64,000 nt of DNA from positions 1 through 64,000 of the forward strand of contig JAWLEV010000001.1 of NCBI GenBank assembly GCA_041685915.1, given 5' to 3'. A program made the position numbers and the translations under genes. The notes under the pieces were generated by a model. That model had not been told where the DNA came from. It saw nothing but the letters and a program-made list of their open reading frames with translations, and searched no databases. Numbering within the stretch: the first letter of the stretch is position 1; every line of letters begins with the position of its first letter. Origin of the DNA: JAWLEV01 sp041685915. GTDB lineage: Bacteria; Chloroflexota; Anaerolineae; UBA1429. Positions 8,222 to 16,897 of the stretch are shown one piece after another.

Positions 8222-9451
8222 TTGCAGGCAGAAATCGTCACCATTGGCACAGAGTTGTTGCTGGGAGAGATCGTGGATACCAATTCTACTTGGATCGCCC
8301 AGCGCCTGACCACCATCGGCTTGAATCTGTACTATACCTTGACGGTAGGGGACAATCTTCAGCGTATCATCCAGGTGCTTGAACAGAGTTCGGGGCGTTC
8401 GGACGTCGTCATTACTACGGGAGGTCTGGGCCCCACAGTGGACGACTTGACACGAAAGGCGGTAGCAGCAGCGACCGAGCGTGAGTTGATACTGGATGAA
8501 CAACTGTTGAAAGAAATACAAGAGTTCTTTGCCCAGCGCCATCATACCATGTCGGAGAACAACCGCCGCCAGGCTTATGTGCCCGAGGGGGCGCAGATCA
8601 TACACAATCCCGTGGGTACGGCGCCAGCCTTTGCCGTAGAACAGAACGATCATCTCATCATCTCCCTCCCCGGCGTGCCCCACGAGATGAAATACCTGAT
8701 GAAAAACGAGGTCCTCCCCTATCTCGAGGCGCGTTACGACCTGAAAGACGTGATTCGCAGCCGCTTCCTCCACACGTGCGGCATTGGGGAAAGCACGGTG
8801 GGTTCCAAGATCGGCGATCTGATGGGGTTGAAAAACCCCACGGTGGGCACCCGAGCCCATCCCGGACAGACCGACGTCTGTATTACCGCCAAAGCGGAGA
8901 ACGCACAGGAAGCGGAAGCACTTATCGAACCCATCGAGGCCGATATCCGCGCCCGTCTGGGTGACCATGTATTCGGTGCTGACGAGGAGACCCTCGCCGA
9001 CGTGGTCACCGAACTCCTGGCCCAGAGGAAGTTGCGGCTGTCCGTGACCGAGACTGTCACCCAGGGCGAACTGGCCCAGCACCTGAGCCAGGCTAGCAAG
9101 GGAGTCGAAACGTTCGCAGGGGGCAGCGTCCTTCCCACAGAAAAGAATCTGCAAGAAGTATTGGGCATAGAGCGGCAGCTTTTTGAAGAACACGGATTCC
9201 CCAGTCAGGCCGTTGCCGACGCCGCAGCACGTTCGGCACGTACGATGTGCCGGGCAGATATAGGGCTGGCCGTTATCGGGCCCCTAGACCCCGTTGCAGC
9301 GGACGCCCCTCCCGTCTACTTTGGCCTCGCCTTCGCGGATGAGGTGCTGCATGGCGCATCTCACCAGGGCAGAACGGGTCCCGCCGGCCGCGGCTGGCTG
9401 CTTCATCTGGCCATGGATCTGGTTCGTAGACACCTCCTGGAAATAGCCTGA
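8222..9451 (+). CDS. cinA: CinA-like protein with degenerate PncC domain
   Basis: A 409-residue protein from TTG 8222, preceded by GAGGAG and AAGG. Residues 1-170 are the MoCF/COG1058 domain, with IVTIGTELLLGEIVDTNS, TTGGLGPTVDDLT and ISLPGVPHEM. In the family this domain hydrolyses ADP-ribose-type substrates. Residues 265-409 correspond to the PncC nicotinamide-mononucleotide deamidase domain but have lost its motifs. The AESCTGG active-site segment reads TETVTQG (276-282), the usual YSNEAK segment reads PTEKNL (305-310), and the TGIAGPGG loop is replaced by IGPLDPVA. The fold looks retained (FEEHGFPSQAVADAAA) but deamidase activity is doubtful. It lies between manC and the TPR gene. Confidence 0.85.
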   Translation: MQAEIVTIGTELLLGEIVDTNSTWIAQRLTTIGLNLYYTLTVGDNLQRIIQVLEQSSGRSDVVITTGGLGPTVDDLTRKAVAAATERELILDEQLLKEIQEFFAQRHHTMSENNRRQAYVPEGAQIIHNPVGTAPAFAVEQNDHLIISLPGVPHEMKYLMKNEVLPYLEARYDLKDVIRSRFLHTCGIGESTVGSKIGDLMGLKNPTVGTRAHPGQTDVCITAKAENAQEAEALIEPIEADIRARLGDHVFGADEETLADVVTELLAQRKLRLSVTETVTQGELAQHLSQASKGVETFAGGSVLPTEKNLQEVLGIERQLFEEHGFPSQAVADAAARSARTMCRADIGLAVIGPLDPVAADAPPVYFGLAFADEVLHGASHQGRTGPAGRGWLLHLAMDLVRRHLLEIA

Positions 9452-9513
9452 CTTCTTTCCAGAGGCCGGAGCATCGACGACCCCCCATCGAGAATGGACG
9501 GAGATAACCATAG

Positions 9514-10599
9514 ATGACAGACCAACGGGAAAAAACGTCGGAGGAGATTGAGGAACTGCTGGGCGAGGCTGAAAAAGCCTACCATGCTCTTCGTCTGGAG
9601 GAGGCCCTGGACCTTTACCAAAAAGCCAGGCGGCTGGAACCAGCATCCTTCGCTGTGCATCTGGGGCTGGCCAAGACTTTCACCCGCATGCGTCGCCAGA
9701 AACAGGCGTTGGCCGCAGCCCATCAGGCCCTCGAACTGGCCCCCCGGCGTTCCGAGGGGCATGCGATACTGGGAACCCTCTTTTTCCTTGCCGACCAAAA
9801 TGAAAAGGCCCGGGAAGCCCTGGAGCGGGCCATCGAACTGAACGCCCAGCGTCCCGAACCCCGCCTGACTCTGGCCCAGGTATATGCAGATCTGGGACGT
9901 ACCGAGGATGCCGAAAATGAATTGGAAAGAGCCCAGAAACTGATTGAGGACATCCCGGAACGGCAACAACGCAGATCCCTTCAGGCCATGGCCCTACACG
10001 CCAGAACTTACAAGAATCTTGCCGAGGGTGACGATAAAAAGGCCATGGAACTCGCCGAGGAGATCATCGCCCTGGGAGAGGCGAACCCCCATGCCTCCTG
10101 CCTGGCCTATGCGAACCTGGGAATTCTTGAGGCGCGAAAACGCCGCTATGAGCAGGCCACCGAGCATCTGGAAGCCGCCTTTCGGCTGAACCCCTATTTC
10201 TATCGTGCTGGAGGCGTGCTGGGACGGGTACTGCTAGTTCAGAATCAACACGAGCGAGCAGCGGAGGTGCTGGAAAAGGTCCTCGACCTCACTCCCGATG
10301 TCGATGGCGCCATCCGCTATACGTATGGCATGGCTCTGGCCAAACTGGGACAGCGGGAAAAAGCCTTTTCTCAATATCGTCAGGCCCTCGACAAGGGCCT
10401 CCGCTCCCTGGATGGCCTTGCAGCACGCTGGAAAATGATATGGCTAAGCAGAACGGGACGCTATATCATTATCGGCCTGCTTCTGGCGGCCATCCTAGCC
10501 TGGTTGGTGCTTGCTCGTCCCTCACCACAACTCATAACGCTGGTGGCCATCGTCGCCGTAATCTTTATCCTGCAGCGCATCATGAGTCAAAGAGGATAA
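9514..10599 (+). CDS. TPR-repeat membrane protein
   Basis: A 361-residue protein. From residue 8 to about 300 it is a string of tetratricopeptide-like helix pairs, such as AYHALRLEEALDLYQKARRLEP, AAAHQALELAPRRSEGHAIL, and AREALERAIELNAQRPEPRL. The C-terminus has two hydrophobic segments (about 312-331 and 335-353) that anchor it in the membrane, leaving the TPR domain probably cytoplasmic. TPRs serve as protein-binding scaffolds. No partner can be named from context: it is 62 nt after cinA and is followed by a separately promoted LysM gene. Confidence 0.8.
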   Translation: MTDQREKTSEEIEELLGEAEKAYHALRLEEALDLYQKARRLEPASFAVHLGLAKTFTRMRRQKQALAAAHQALELAPRRSEGHAILGTLFFLADQNEKAREALERAIELNAQRPEPRLTLAQVYADLGRTEDAENELERAQKLIEDIPERQQRRSLQAMALHARTYKNLAEGDDKKAMELAEEIIALGEANPHASCLAYANLGILEARKRRYEQATEHLEAAFRLNPYFYRAGGVLGRVLLVQNQHERAAEVLEKVLDLTPDVDGAIRYTYGMALAKLGQREKAFSQYRQALDKGLRSLDGLAARWKMIWLSRTGRYIIIGLLLAAILAWLVLARPSPQLITLVAIVAVIFILQRIMSQRG

Positions 10600-10663
10600 A
10601 CCCTTTATTCAGAGTTTCGTGTTGCAGAAGCAGGTATATTCCTTCAAATCCAGATAAACGCCC

Positions 10664-10692
10664 TTGTTGACCACTCGGGGGTGTGTTATACT
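10664..10692 (+). promoter_or_regulatory. Promoter of the LysM gene
   Basis: TTGTTG (10664-10669), 17 bp, TATACT (10687-10692), 43 nt before the ATG. TAGGAGG lies at 10721-10728. Confidence 0.65.
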
Positions 10693-10734
10693 GGCCGAGG
10701 AGGATAATCAACCCACAGTTTGTAGGAGGTTCTC

Positions 10735-11487
10735 ATGTGGAAGAAAAGTTTTGCCGCCATGCTCGTGGCTGTCACGCTACTTTATACCATGCTGGTCAGC
10801 AACCTCATTATGGATGTCGCCGCTGACACGCCGATCACACATATTGTCAAACAGGGTGAGACTGTATCCCAGATATCCCGGATGTACGACGTGGCCGTCC
10901 AGGACATCGTGGACACCAACAATTTGGCGAATCGAAACTTGATATATGCCGGCCAGACACTGACTATATCAGGAATACCCGAAGGGGACTATGTGGAACA
11001 CGTCGTACAGCCGGGAGAGACATTGTTTAGCATCGCGGCCAAGTACGGTGTGGGCGTGTGGGATGTCGCGCGACGTAACGGGATACAGAATATCAATCTG
11101 GTCTTTGTCGGGGACACGCTCATCATTCCCGGTGAAGGAGAAGGAACCCCTGCGCCCCCCACCACCCGACCGGACGTCCAGGAGACCATCATCATCACCG
11201 CCCCCACCATGAATGAGGAGATCAATTCACCCGTGACAGTGACCGGATGGGGCAGCGGCTTTGAGAATAACTTGGCCGTGGACATACTTGATGGGGAAGG
11301 TAACACCATCGGCCAGGGCTACGCGACGATAGACGCCGAAATGGGACAGGACGGCCCCTTTACAGGGACCGTCACCTTTACACCCCCCGACTCGGCCCAG
11401 CCTGGCCGTGTGGCCGTCTACGAGATCAGTCCCCGCGACGGCGCCATCGAGCATCTGAATTCGGTCACCGTAAACCTCAAACCCTGA
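10735..11487 (+). CDS. LysM and Gmad2 domain envelope protein
   Basis: A 250-residue exported protein. Residues 5-27 are a signal or membrane anchor after MWKK. Two LysM repeats follow (about 34-78, ITHIVKQGETVSQISRMYDV; and 86-132, VEHVVQPGETLFSIAAKYGV), which bind peptidoglycan-type glycans. After a short Pro/Thr linker, residues 150-248 match the Gmad2 immunoglobulin-like domain of spore-germination-associated proteins (ITAPTMNEEINSPVTVTGWG, ending HLNSVTVNL). It probably sits at the cell wall. The domain pairing is common in Chloroflexota and Firmicutes. No enzyme domain is present, so the role is structural or unknown. Confidence 0.85.
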   Translation: MWKKSFAAMLVAVTLLYTMLVSNLIMDVAADTPITHIVKQGETVSQISRMYDVAVQDIVDTNNLANRNLIYAGQTLTISGIPEGDYVEHVVQPGETLFSIAAKYGVGVWDVARRNGIQNINLVFVGDTLIIPGEGEGTPAPPTTRPDVQETIIITAPTMNEEINSPVTVTGWGSGFENNLAVDILDGEGNTIGQGYATIDAEMGQDGPFTGTVTFTPPDSAQPGRVAVYEISPRDGAIEHLNSVTVNLKP

Positions 11488-11495
11488 ATCTGTAA

Positions 11496-11530
11496 AGCCA
11501 TGGGAGCCGGCCAGGCCGGCTCCCATGGCT
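11496..11530. terminator. Bidirectional hairpin between convergent genes
   Basis: A perfect 16-bp stem (11496-11511 with 11515-11530, loop CAG) lies just after the LysM gene and before the end of the opposing gene. There is no strong T-run on either side. Confidence 0.7.
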
Positions 11531-11592
11531 CTATCATCTATCCCCAGAACAGTCTGGGTCGGAAAAGGCTGCAGAACCTTTATCGCCTCCCC

Positions 11593-12363
11593 CTAGCTCA
11601 ATCCCATGGCTTTTAGGTTCCGATAACTGATAGCCAGGGACTCAAAGGGATGCCGATCATAGGTCTGATCCTGCTCCACAAGATACCACTCCACACCCCC
11701 TTCCTTTGCTGCCTCCAGAATCGCTGGCCAGTTCAGGTTCCCCTCACCCACCTCCGCAAAGCGCTGCTCGCGTTCTGGCGTGACGATCATATCCTTGAGG
11801 TGCAAAAGGGGTTCCCGACCACTACATTTCCTCACCCACAGTGCGGGATCTGCTCCGCCAGCCTGCACCCAGTAGACATCCAGTTCCATCTTGAGCATAT
11901 CGGGATCCGTTCGTTCACACAACATCTCCAGCCACGTCTTGTCCCCATATTTGGCAAACTCGTGGTTGTGATTGTGATAGGAAAAGTCCATGCCTGCCTC
12001 GGCCAATCTCTCCGCGATGGGAACCAGCTCACCCACAAAGCGATTCAGGCCCTCCAGACTGCGATACGAGGCGGCAAGTCCACCAATGGCCGGATGATTG
12101 CAGTTCCACAGGCGATGCTCTTCGATCACTCCATCCAGATCATTCAAGAACCGGTCCCAACTTGTATGGGTGGAGGCCACCGTGAGCCCGTTGTCATCCA
12201 CGATCTTGGCTACCTCCTCGGCATCCACCGGCCCGAACCCCGATATCTGTATCGCACTGTAACCGATGTCGGCTATCTTTTCCAGTGTCTCCCTTACCCC
12301 TTTGATATCCTTGGTAAAATCGCGCACCGTATACAGCTGGGCTCCTACAACATTCTCCAACAT
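11593..12363 (-). CDS. Sugar phosphate isomerase/epimerase-like TIM barrel
   Basis: A 256-residue protein. The start at 12363 is chosen because GGAGGG lies 6 nt upstream; an in-frame ATG seven codons earlier would place that Shine-Dalgarno sequence inside the gene. The fold is the xylose-isomerase-like TIM barrel (AP_endonuc_2): GAQLYTVRDFTKD, KIADIGYSAIQISGFG, ASHTSWDRF, MDFSYHNHNHEF, MLKMELDVYWV, LLHLKDM and WYLVEQDQ. The Glu, Asp, His and Glu at these strand ends are the usual metal ligands. Such proteins isomerise or epimerise sugars or inositol derivatives, and the substrate cannot be told. It is divergent from the PHP gene. Confidence 0.82.
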   Translation of the reverse strand: MLENVVGAQLYTVRDFTKDIKGVRETLEKIADIGYSAIQISGFGPVDAEEVAKIVDDNGLTVASTHTSWDRFLNDLDGVIEEHRLWNCNHPAIGGLAASYRSLEGLNRFVGELVPIAERLAEAGMDFSYHNHNHEFAKYGDKTWLEMLCERTDPDMLKMELDVYWVQAGGADPALWVRKCSGREPLLHLKDMIVTPEREQRFAEVGEGNLNWPAILEAAKEGGVEWYLVEQDQTYDRHPFESLAISYRNLKAMGLS

Positions 12364-12540
12364 CCTTTTCCCTCCCTCCAACATAATCCATTCCAGGACA
12401 GACGATAATCGAAAGCCAACGAGGGCGCAAATCAGACCGCCGAGACGCAGCCCGACTCCACGCCACCATCCATCCCCATAATCGTATGGGAAAGGATCGC
12501 CGCCATTGACAACAGACCAAGCTTAAATATACTACCTCCT

Positions 12541-13227
12541 GTGATGGATAAAATCAAGAGGATAGATTTTCATACTCATTCTTTCTTCAGCGACGGCGTC
12601 CTGCTGCCCTCCGAGTTGCTACGCAGGGTCTCGGCGATGGATTATGAGGCGCTGGCCATAACGGACCACGTCGACGCCAGTAACATGGCTTATGTGCTTG
12701 ACGGTCTTGTGCGAGTACAGCGCGACCAAGGCGACGACTTTTCCACCGAGTTGGTGCTCGGTGTGGAACTGACCCACGTGGCACCGGAAAGCATAGACCC
12801 CTTGGCCCGACGGGCCAAGGATTGCGGCGCCGAGATCGTCGTGGTGCATGGCGAGACCATCGTTGAGCCCGTAGCCCCGGGCACAAACAAAGCCGCCGTA
12901 GCATCGCCAGCGGTAGATATCCTGGCTCATCCTGGCTTCCTGACGTTGGAGGAGGCACGAATGGCGGCGGCACGCGATTGCTTTGTAGAGATAACAACGC
13001 GCAAGGGCCATTCCCTGACCAACGGCCACGTGGTGCATGTATGCCACCAGGAGGGGACCAAGATGCTCGTCAATACCGACGCTCACGCCCCCGACGACTT
13101 GGTGACCGCCGAATTCGCCGCGGAGGTGGCCAGGGGCGCCGGCCTCGAGGAAGAAAAAGTCCTCGCCGCCCTGCATACGAACCCGCGCTCTTTGTTATCT
13201 CGAATTCGTACAGGACGGACACGATAA
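12541..13227 (+). CDS. PHP-domain phosphoesterase, histidinol-phosphatase family
   Basis: A 228-residue protein with PHP motifs. Motif I is IDFHTHSFFSDG (HxH and D). It continues with ALAITDHVD, LVLGVELTHV (Glu), VVVHGETI (His), ILAHPGFL (His) and VNTDAHAPDD (DxH). PHP enzymes use a trinuclear metal site to hydrolyse phosphomonoesters. The insertion after residue 85 resembles the family of histidinol phosphatase and related hydrolases seen in archaea and Chloroflexota. The start is GTG 12541 or ATG 12544; no clear Shine-Dalgarno sequence is present. The substrate is unknown and no his genes are nearby. Confidence 0.82.
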   Translation: MMDKIKRIDFHTHSFFSDGVLLPSELLRRVSAMDYEALAITDHVDASNMAYVLDGLVRVQRDQGDDFSTELVLGVELTHVAPESIDPLARRAKDCGAEIVVVHGETIVEPVAPGTNKAAVASPAVDILAHPGFLTLEEARMAAARDCFVEITTRKGHSLTNGHVVHVCHQEGTKMLVNTDAHAPDDLVTAEFAAEVARGAGLEEEKVLAALHTNPRSLLSRIRTGRTR

Positions 13228-13264
13228 AAGACAGTATTACCCATAGTTCACAAGGAGTGAATAT

Positions 13265-14581
13265 ATGCCCTATCCTGCTACGCCAACCCAGGTCACTTGT
13301 CCTCAGTGCAATCGAAACTTTGTGGTTTCCATACAGACGATCATAGATGTAGGCGAGGAGCCGGAACTCAAGGAACAACTTCTCAGAGGAGAACTCAACT
13401 ATGCCGAATGCCCCGAATGCGGGGCGGGCGGCGTCATAAGCACGCCCCTCCTCTACCACGATCCTGAAAGGGAGTTGCTTATATCCTTTATCCCGCCGCA
13501 GCTCGATATGTCGGCCGACGAGCGCGAGGAACTTACCGGCCGTCTGATCAATTCCGTCATGAACAACTTGCCCGAAGAGGAACGCAAGGGCTACTTTTTC
13601 CAGCCCAAGACGGCACTGAGCCTGGAAAGCTTCTACGACATGATCCTGGAGGCGGATGGGATAAGCAGAGAGGTTCTGAGAGCACACCGCGAACGAGTAC
13701 AGCTCATCGATCGGTTGATGGCCGCCAGGGAAGATGAAAAAGAACTCGACAGACTCGTCCAGGAAAACAGGGACCAGCTCGACTACGAGTTCTTTTTGAC
13801 CTTGAGCAACCTCACCGAGGCATACGAAGGTGAAGAGGCCCAACATGTTCAGGAGCTTCGTGAGGCACTGCTCGAGCGCGTGGACATCAGTATTCCCTCC
13901 ACTGCTTCCGAGGGCGCATCCTATGACGACCTTATTCAGATGCTTCAGGAAACGGACGACGACGAGGCCTTTCGACAGGCCGTCGCCCTCAACCGTTCAC
14001 GGCTGGACTATGGCTTTTTCCAGAATCTCACCACAAAGATCGACGCCGCCAGGAGTGCCGATGACGATCAGACGGTTCAGGAACTCACATCCCTGCGAGA
14101 ACGCATCCTGGAAGAGATCGAGGAACAGGACCGCATGGTCCAGGAAGCACAGGACAGAGCAGCGCTGCTGCTCATGAGGCTCTCCGAGGCCGACGACCTG
14201 GAAGCGGCCATGCGTGAGCACACAGATGAACTGGATACGGTCTTCTTTGTGCTCCTGAACCGCTACCGGGAGACCGCGGAAAAAGAGGACGACACGGAGC
14301 GCGTGGAGAAGCTGGAAGCCATCATGGACGCCGCCCAAGAGGCCCTGGAAGAACAACTTCCCCCCGAAGCCAGACTTATCAACAGGCTCCTGCGTGCCGA
14401 GTATCCCGAGGAGACGGATCAGATCCTGGAGGAACACCGCAGCCTCTTGACCAACGAGTTTCTCGCTACCTACGACAACTATATTAGCAGGTTTGAACAA
14501 CAGGGAGACCAAGAGGCCGTTGAGCACCTGCAGGAGATACGAGAACAGGTTGTGGCCAAAAAGACGATACTCCGCTCATAG
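13265..14581 (+). CDS. CpXC-domain protein with tandem helical repeats
   Basis: A 438-residue protein with AGGAG 7 nt before the ATG. Residues 10-130 form a CpXC domain: CPQCNRNF and CPECGAGG make a probable zinc site, followed by YHDPERELLISFIPPQ. From about 145 to the end the protein is charged, helical and repetitive. Four copies share the pattern 'L(D/T)xxFFxxLxxxxExxxxxxxxExVxxLxExR' (near LDYEFFLTL, LDYGFFQNL, LDTVFFVLL and LTNEFLATY). CpXC proteins have no established biochemical role. The repeats suggest a scaffold. The gene stands alone with its own terminator. Confidence 0.7.
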   Translation: MPYPATPTQVTCPQCNRNFVVSIQTIIDVGEEPELKEQLLRGELNYAECPECGAGGVISTPLLYHDPERELLISFIPPQLDMSADEREELTGRLINSVMNNLPEEERKGYFFQPKTALSLESFYDMILEADGISREVLRAHRERVQLIDRLMAAREDEKELDRLVQENRDQLDYEFFLTLSNLTEAYEGEEAQHVQELREALLERVDISIPSTASEGASYDDLIQMLQETDDDEAFRQAVALNRSRLDYGFFQNLTTKIDAARSADDDQTVQELTSLRERILEEIEEQDRMVQEAQDRAALLLMRLSEADDLEAAMREHTDELDTVFFVLLNRYRETAEKEDDTERVEKLEAIMDAAQEALEEQLPPEARLINRLLRAEYPEETDQILEEHRSLLTNEFLATYDNYISRFEQQGDQEAVEHLQEIREQVVAKKTILRS

Positions 14582-14590
14582 ACACATAGC

Positions 14591-14633
14591 AACATGCGTT
14601 GAGGATCTCCTCAACGCATGTTCTCTTTCTTTA
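14591..14633 (+). terminator. Intrinsic terminator of the CpXC gene
   Basis: A self-complementary stem (14591-14605 with 14608-14622) is followed by the T-rich tract CTCTTTCTTT. Confidence 0.85.
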
Positions 14634-14657
14634 TGAGGAAGCATCTCCCCAAGAATC

Positions 14658-15521
14658 TCATCCACTCGCCAGGCGAATCTCTGTATAGACCTGCTCCACA
14701 CTGTGACGGCGGCGTTCCTTTATACGCGACGCTTGATCCTCCGGAACGGGGAACCAGTCGAGCATCCCCACCTTGTCCACGCACTCTCGACGGCTGGCTC
14801 CCTCTTCGTATAACTTCTTTGTGCGCTTGCGCATCTCCACGATATACTCGTACAGGGGATCGATGACCTCCTTACCGCAGACCTCGCCGCTGCCAGGTAC
14901 GATGGCCTCCACATCCATCTCTTTTATGCGCTCCAGCGTATCTAACCAGGCTAGGGAGTCGGCGTCGTACATGGCAGGATGCTCATTATCGACGATATTA
15001 TCCCCAGCAAAGAGGATGCGAGACGCGGGAAGATAGAGACCCAGCGAAGCGGGGGTGTGACCAGGCAGATGAAGAACCTTAGCCCGAAGGCCCCCAAGAT
15101 AAAGAGTCACGCGCTCATCGACAGATATCTGAGGAGGGTGTATCTCGATGCGCAATATCTCCTCGGCCAGCGTCGGATCTTCGTCACGATAGCGCTCACT
15201 TACATCCTCAAGGGTGCTGTCATACCTCGAGAGAGCCTTTTCGGCAAGATTGTTGCCAAACGTGATGGTGGGCAAAAAGAACGCATTCCCCGCAAAATGT
15301 TCCGGATGATAGTCGGTATTCACGATACCATATATCTCGGCGATATTCATCTGTATCAAGCTCAGCTGCCACTGCCGCGCATCGGGGGGTAACATGGGCG
15401 TGTCCACAAGCAGAACTTTTTCTTCACCCATGACCAGGCCCACATTGCCACCTTCGAACCCATCCTCCACATAGATACCGTCTGCAAGCTCGTTGAGCAC
15501 ACCTACCTCCTGATTCACCAC
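14658..15521 (-). CDS. Metallo-beta-lactamase-fold hydrolase
   Basis: A 287-residue protein from GTG 15521, overlapping the end of the AlaX gene by 7 nt. The beta-lactamase fold is clear: GNVGLVMGEEKVLLVDTP, then the metal motif region, HLPGHTPASLGLYLP (His155) and LFAGDNIV (Asp174). The canonical HxHxDH reads DYHPEH (70-75), so the first His is Asp and the Asp is Glu. Metal binding may therefore be altered, or only one site may be filled. The family includes glyoxalase II-like and quinolinase-like enzymes. The C-terminal 60 residues are charged helices. The substrate is unknown. Confidence 0.8.
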   Translation of the reverse strand: MVNQEVGVLNELADGIYVEDGFEGGNVGLVMGEEKVLLVDTPMLPPDARQWQLSLIQMNIAEIYGIVNTDYHPEHFAGNAFFLPTITFGNNLAEKALSRYDSTLEDVSERYRDEDPTLAEEILRIEIHPPQISVDERVTLYLGGLRAKVLHLPGHTPASLGLYLPASRILFAGDNIVDNEHPAMYDADSLAWLDTLERIKEMDVEAIVPGSGEVCGKEVIDPLYEYIVEMRKRTKKLYEEGASRRECVDKVGMLDWFPVPEDQASRIKERRRHSVEQVYTEIRLASG

Positions 15522-16717
15522 AATCTTGAGACCAGTTCTTCTCTGGCACGGGATAGGACGTCAGGGATATCCTCTACGTCCATCCCCCCTCCCTGGGCCA
15601 GATGGGATTCCCCGCCTCCCCGCCCGCCATAGGCCGCCGTCACGTCCCGCAAGAGACCAACCATGTCCACATCGACGTCATCCGAACGGACAAAACATAT
15701 CTGGGGGGCGGGATCCGTGACGGCCAACAGGGCGACCATACTCTCTCGCCCCTCCACAAGGTTCCGGGCAACATAGCGCATATTGCCCCCGTCGTGACCT
15801 TCCAGCAACCGATCAAGGATCCTCACCCCCTCGACGACCTCCGCCTCGTCAAGCAGGTGGGGCAACTCCAGATCCAGCATTCGTGTGCGCAGATCCCGCG
15901 CCTCGCGGCGGGCATCCCTCTCTGCTTCCTCCAGGCGTGCTACGGCCTCCGGCGTCTCCTCCACGGCCACGCTGAGATGGCTGGCCACCTCCTGACAGAT
16001 CCTGTCCTTGGAAAAATAATCAGCGAGGGCCCGACGGCCACAGAGAAAGGTCACCCGCGTATGGTCGCCATGCGATTGCCATCCCATGACATGCACGAGC
16101 CCCAGCTCCCCTGTGGAACGCAGATGGGTACCACCGCAGGCAGAGCGATCATAGTCCCCCATATGCACGACGCGAACCCGTTCCAGCCCCTGAGGAATGT
16201 CACCCCGGACCAAAGAGCGGGCCTCTTCCCGATCATGCTCGCGCACCTGAATGGGACAAGCCGTCAGAATAAAATCGTTCGCCGCGTTCTCCACACCCTC
16301 AACTTCCTCCACCTTTAACGCCAAAGCGGCCACGTCGATGGTGCTCTCCTCATCTCCCAGATGGAAAGAAACGGTACTTGCTTCCAGCTCGCGCTCAAAG
16401 GCCTGGGAGAGAATGTGCTGTCCCGTATGCTGCTGCATGTGATCATAACGCCGATCCCAATTTATCTCCCCGTGAACCCTCTCCGTCTCCAGAGGTGTGG
16501 CCAGTACGTGAACGATCTCCTCAGCCCTTTCCACAACGTCTATGACGGGAATGTTGTTCAACACGCCCGTGTCGTGGGGCTGCCCCCCGGACGTGGGATA
16601 GAAACAGGTCCTGTCAAGTACAACAGCGGGCCTTCCCTCAACCACCAGTTTCTCCATTACCATAGCATCGAATTCGCGTCCATAAGGGGCCGCCCAGTAC
16701 AAGCGCTCCGTCTCCAC
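15515..16717 (-). CDS. alaX: Alanyl-tRNA editing protein, AlaX-L type with DHHA1 domain
   Basis: A 400-residue stand-alone relative of the AlaRS editing half, removing Ser (or Gly) from mis-charged tRNA-Ala. The N-terminal beta barrel has TCFYPTSGGQPHDTG. The zinc and active-site motifs are HTGQH (97-101) and CGGTH (194-198), all intact. A coiled region (about 250-290) leads to a C-terminal DHHA1 domain with GGRGGG and AQGGG (positions 365-380). The start at 16717 follows AGGAGTTCTTG. A TATAAT-type promoter lies 40-70 nt upstream. The metallo-beta-lactamase gene is co-transcribed. Confidence 0.92.
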   Translation of the reverse strand: METERLYWAAPYGREFDAMVMEKLVVEGRPAVVLDRTCFYPTSGGQPHDTGVLNNIPVIDVVERAEEIVHVLATPLETERVHGEINWDRRYDHMQQHTGQHILSQAFERELEASTVSFHLGDEESTIDVAALALKVEEVEGVENAANDFILTACPIQVREHDREEARSLVRGDIPQGLERVRVVHMGDYDRSACGGTHLRSTGELGLVHVMGWQSHGDHTRVTFLCGRRALADYFSKDRICQEVASHLSVAVEETPEAVARLEEAERDARREARDLRTRMLDLELPHLLDEAEVVEGVRILDRLLEGHDGGNMRYVARNLVEGRESMVALLAVTDPAPQICFVRSDDVDVDMVGLLRDVTAAYGGRGGGESHLAQGGGMDVEDIPDVLSRAREELVSRLW

Positions 16718-16755
16718 GAGACAAGAACTCCTTCAGATCACATCACACCTGACAG

Positions 16756-16784
16756 ATTATAGCACAAGCCTCGCTGCTTGACCA
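16756..16784 (-). promoter_or_regulatory. Promoter of alaX
   Basis: On the minus strand, TGGTCA (16779-16784), 17 bp, TATAAT (16756-16761), 38 nt before the start codon. Confidence 0.7.
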
Positions 16785-16813
16785 GTCAGGGAAGAGCCGA
16801 AAATCGAAATCGC

Positions 16814-16842
16814 TTGCACGCACCACACAATTGGGGCATAAT
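16814..16842 (+). promoter_or_regulatory. Promoter of the lactonase gene
   Basis: TTGCAC (16814-16819), 17 bp, CATAAT (16837-16842), divergent from the alaX promoter. Confidence 0.6.
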
Positions 16843-16897
16843 AGGATTGACGGAAAGACTTGATACGGTACATATCAGATAAAAGGGAGGCGTGATC

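Noticed and set aside
8219..9193. Long open frame opposite cinA on the minus strand
   Set aside because: It is a shadow of the GC-rich coding strand. It has no start signal and no recognisable domain, and the plus-strand protein is clearly CinA.
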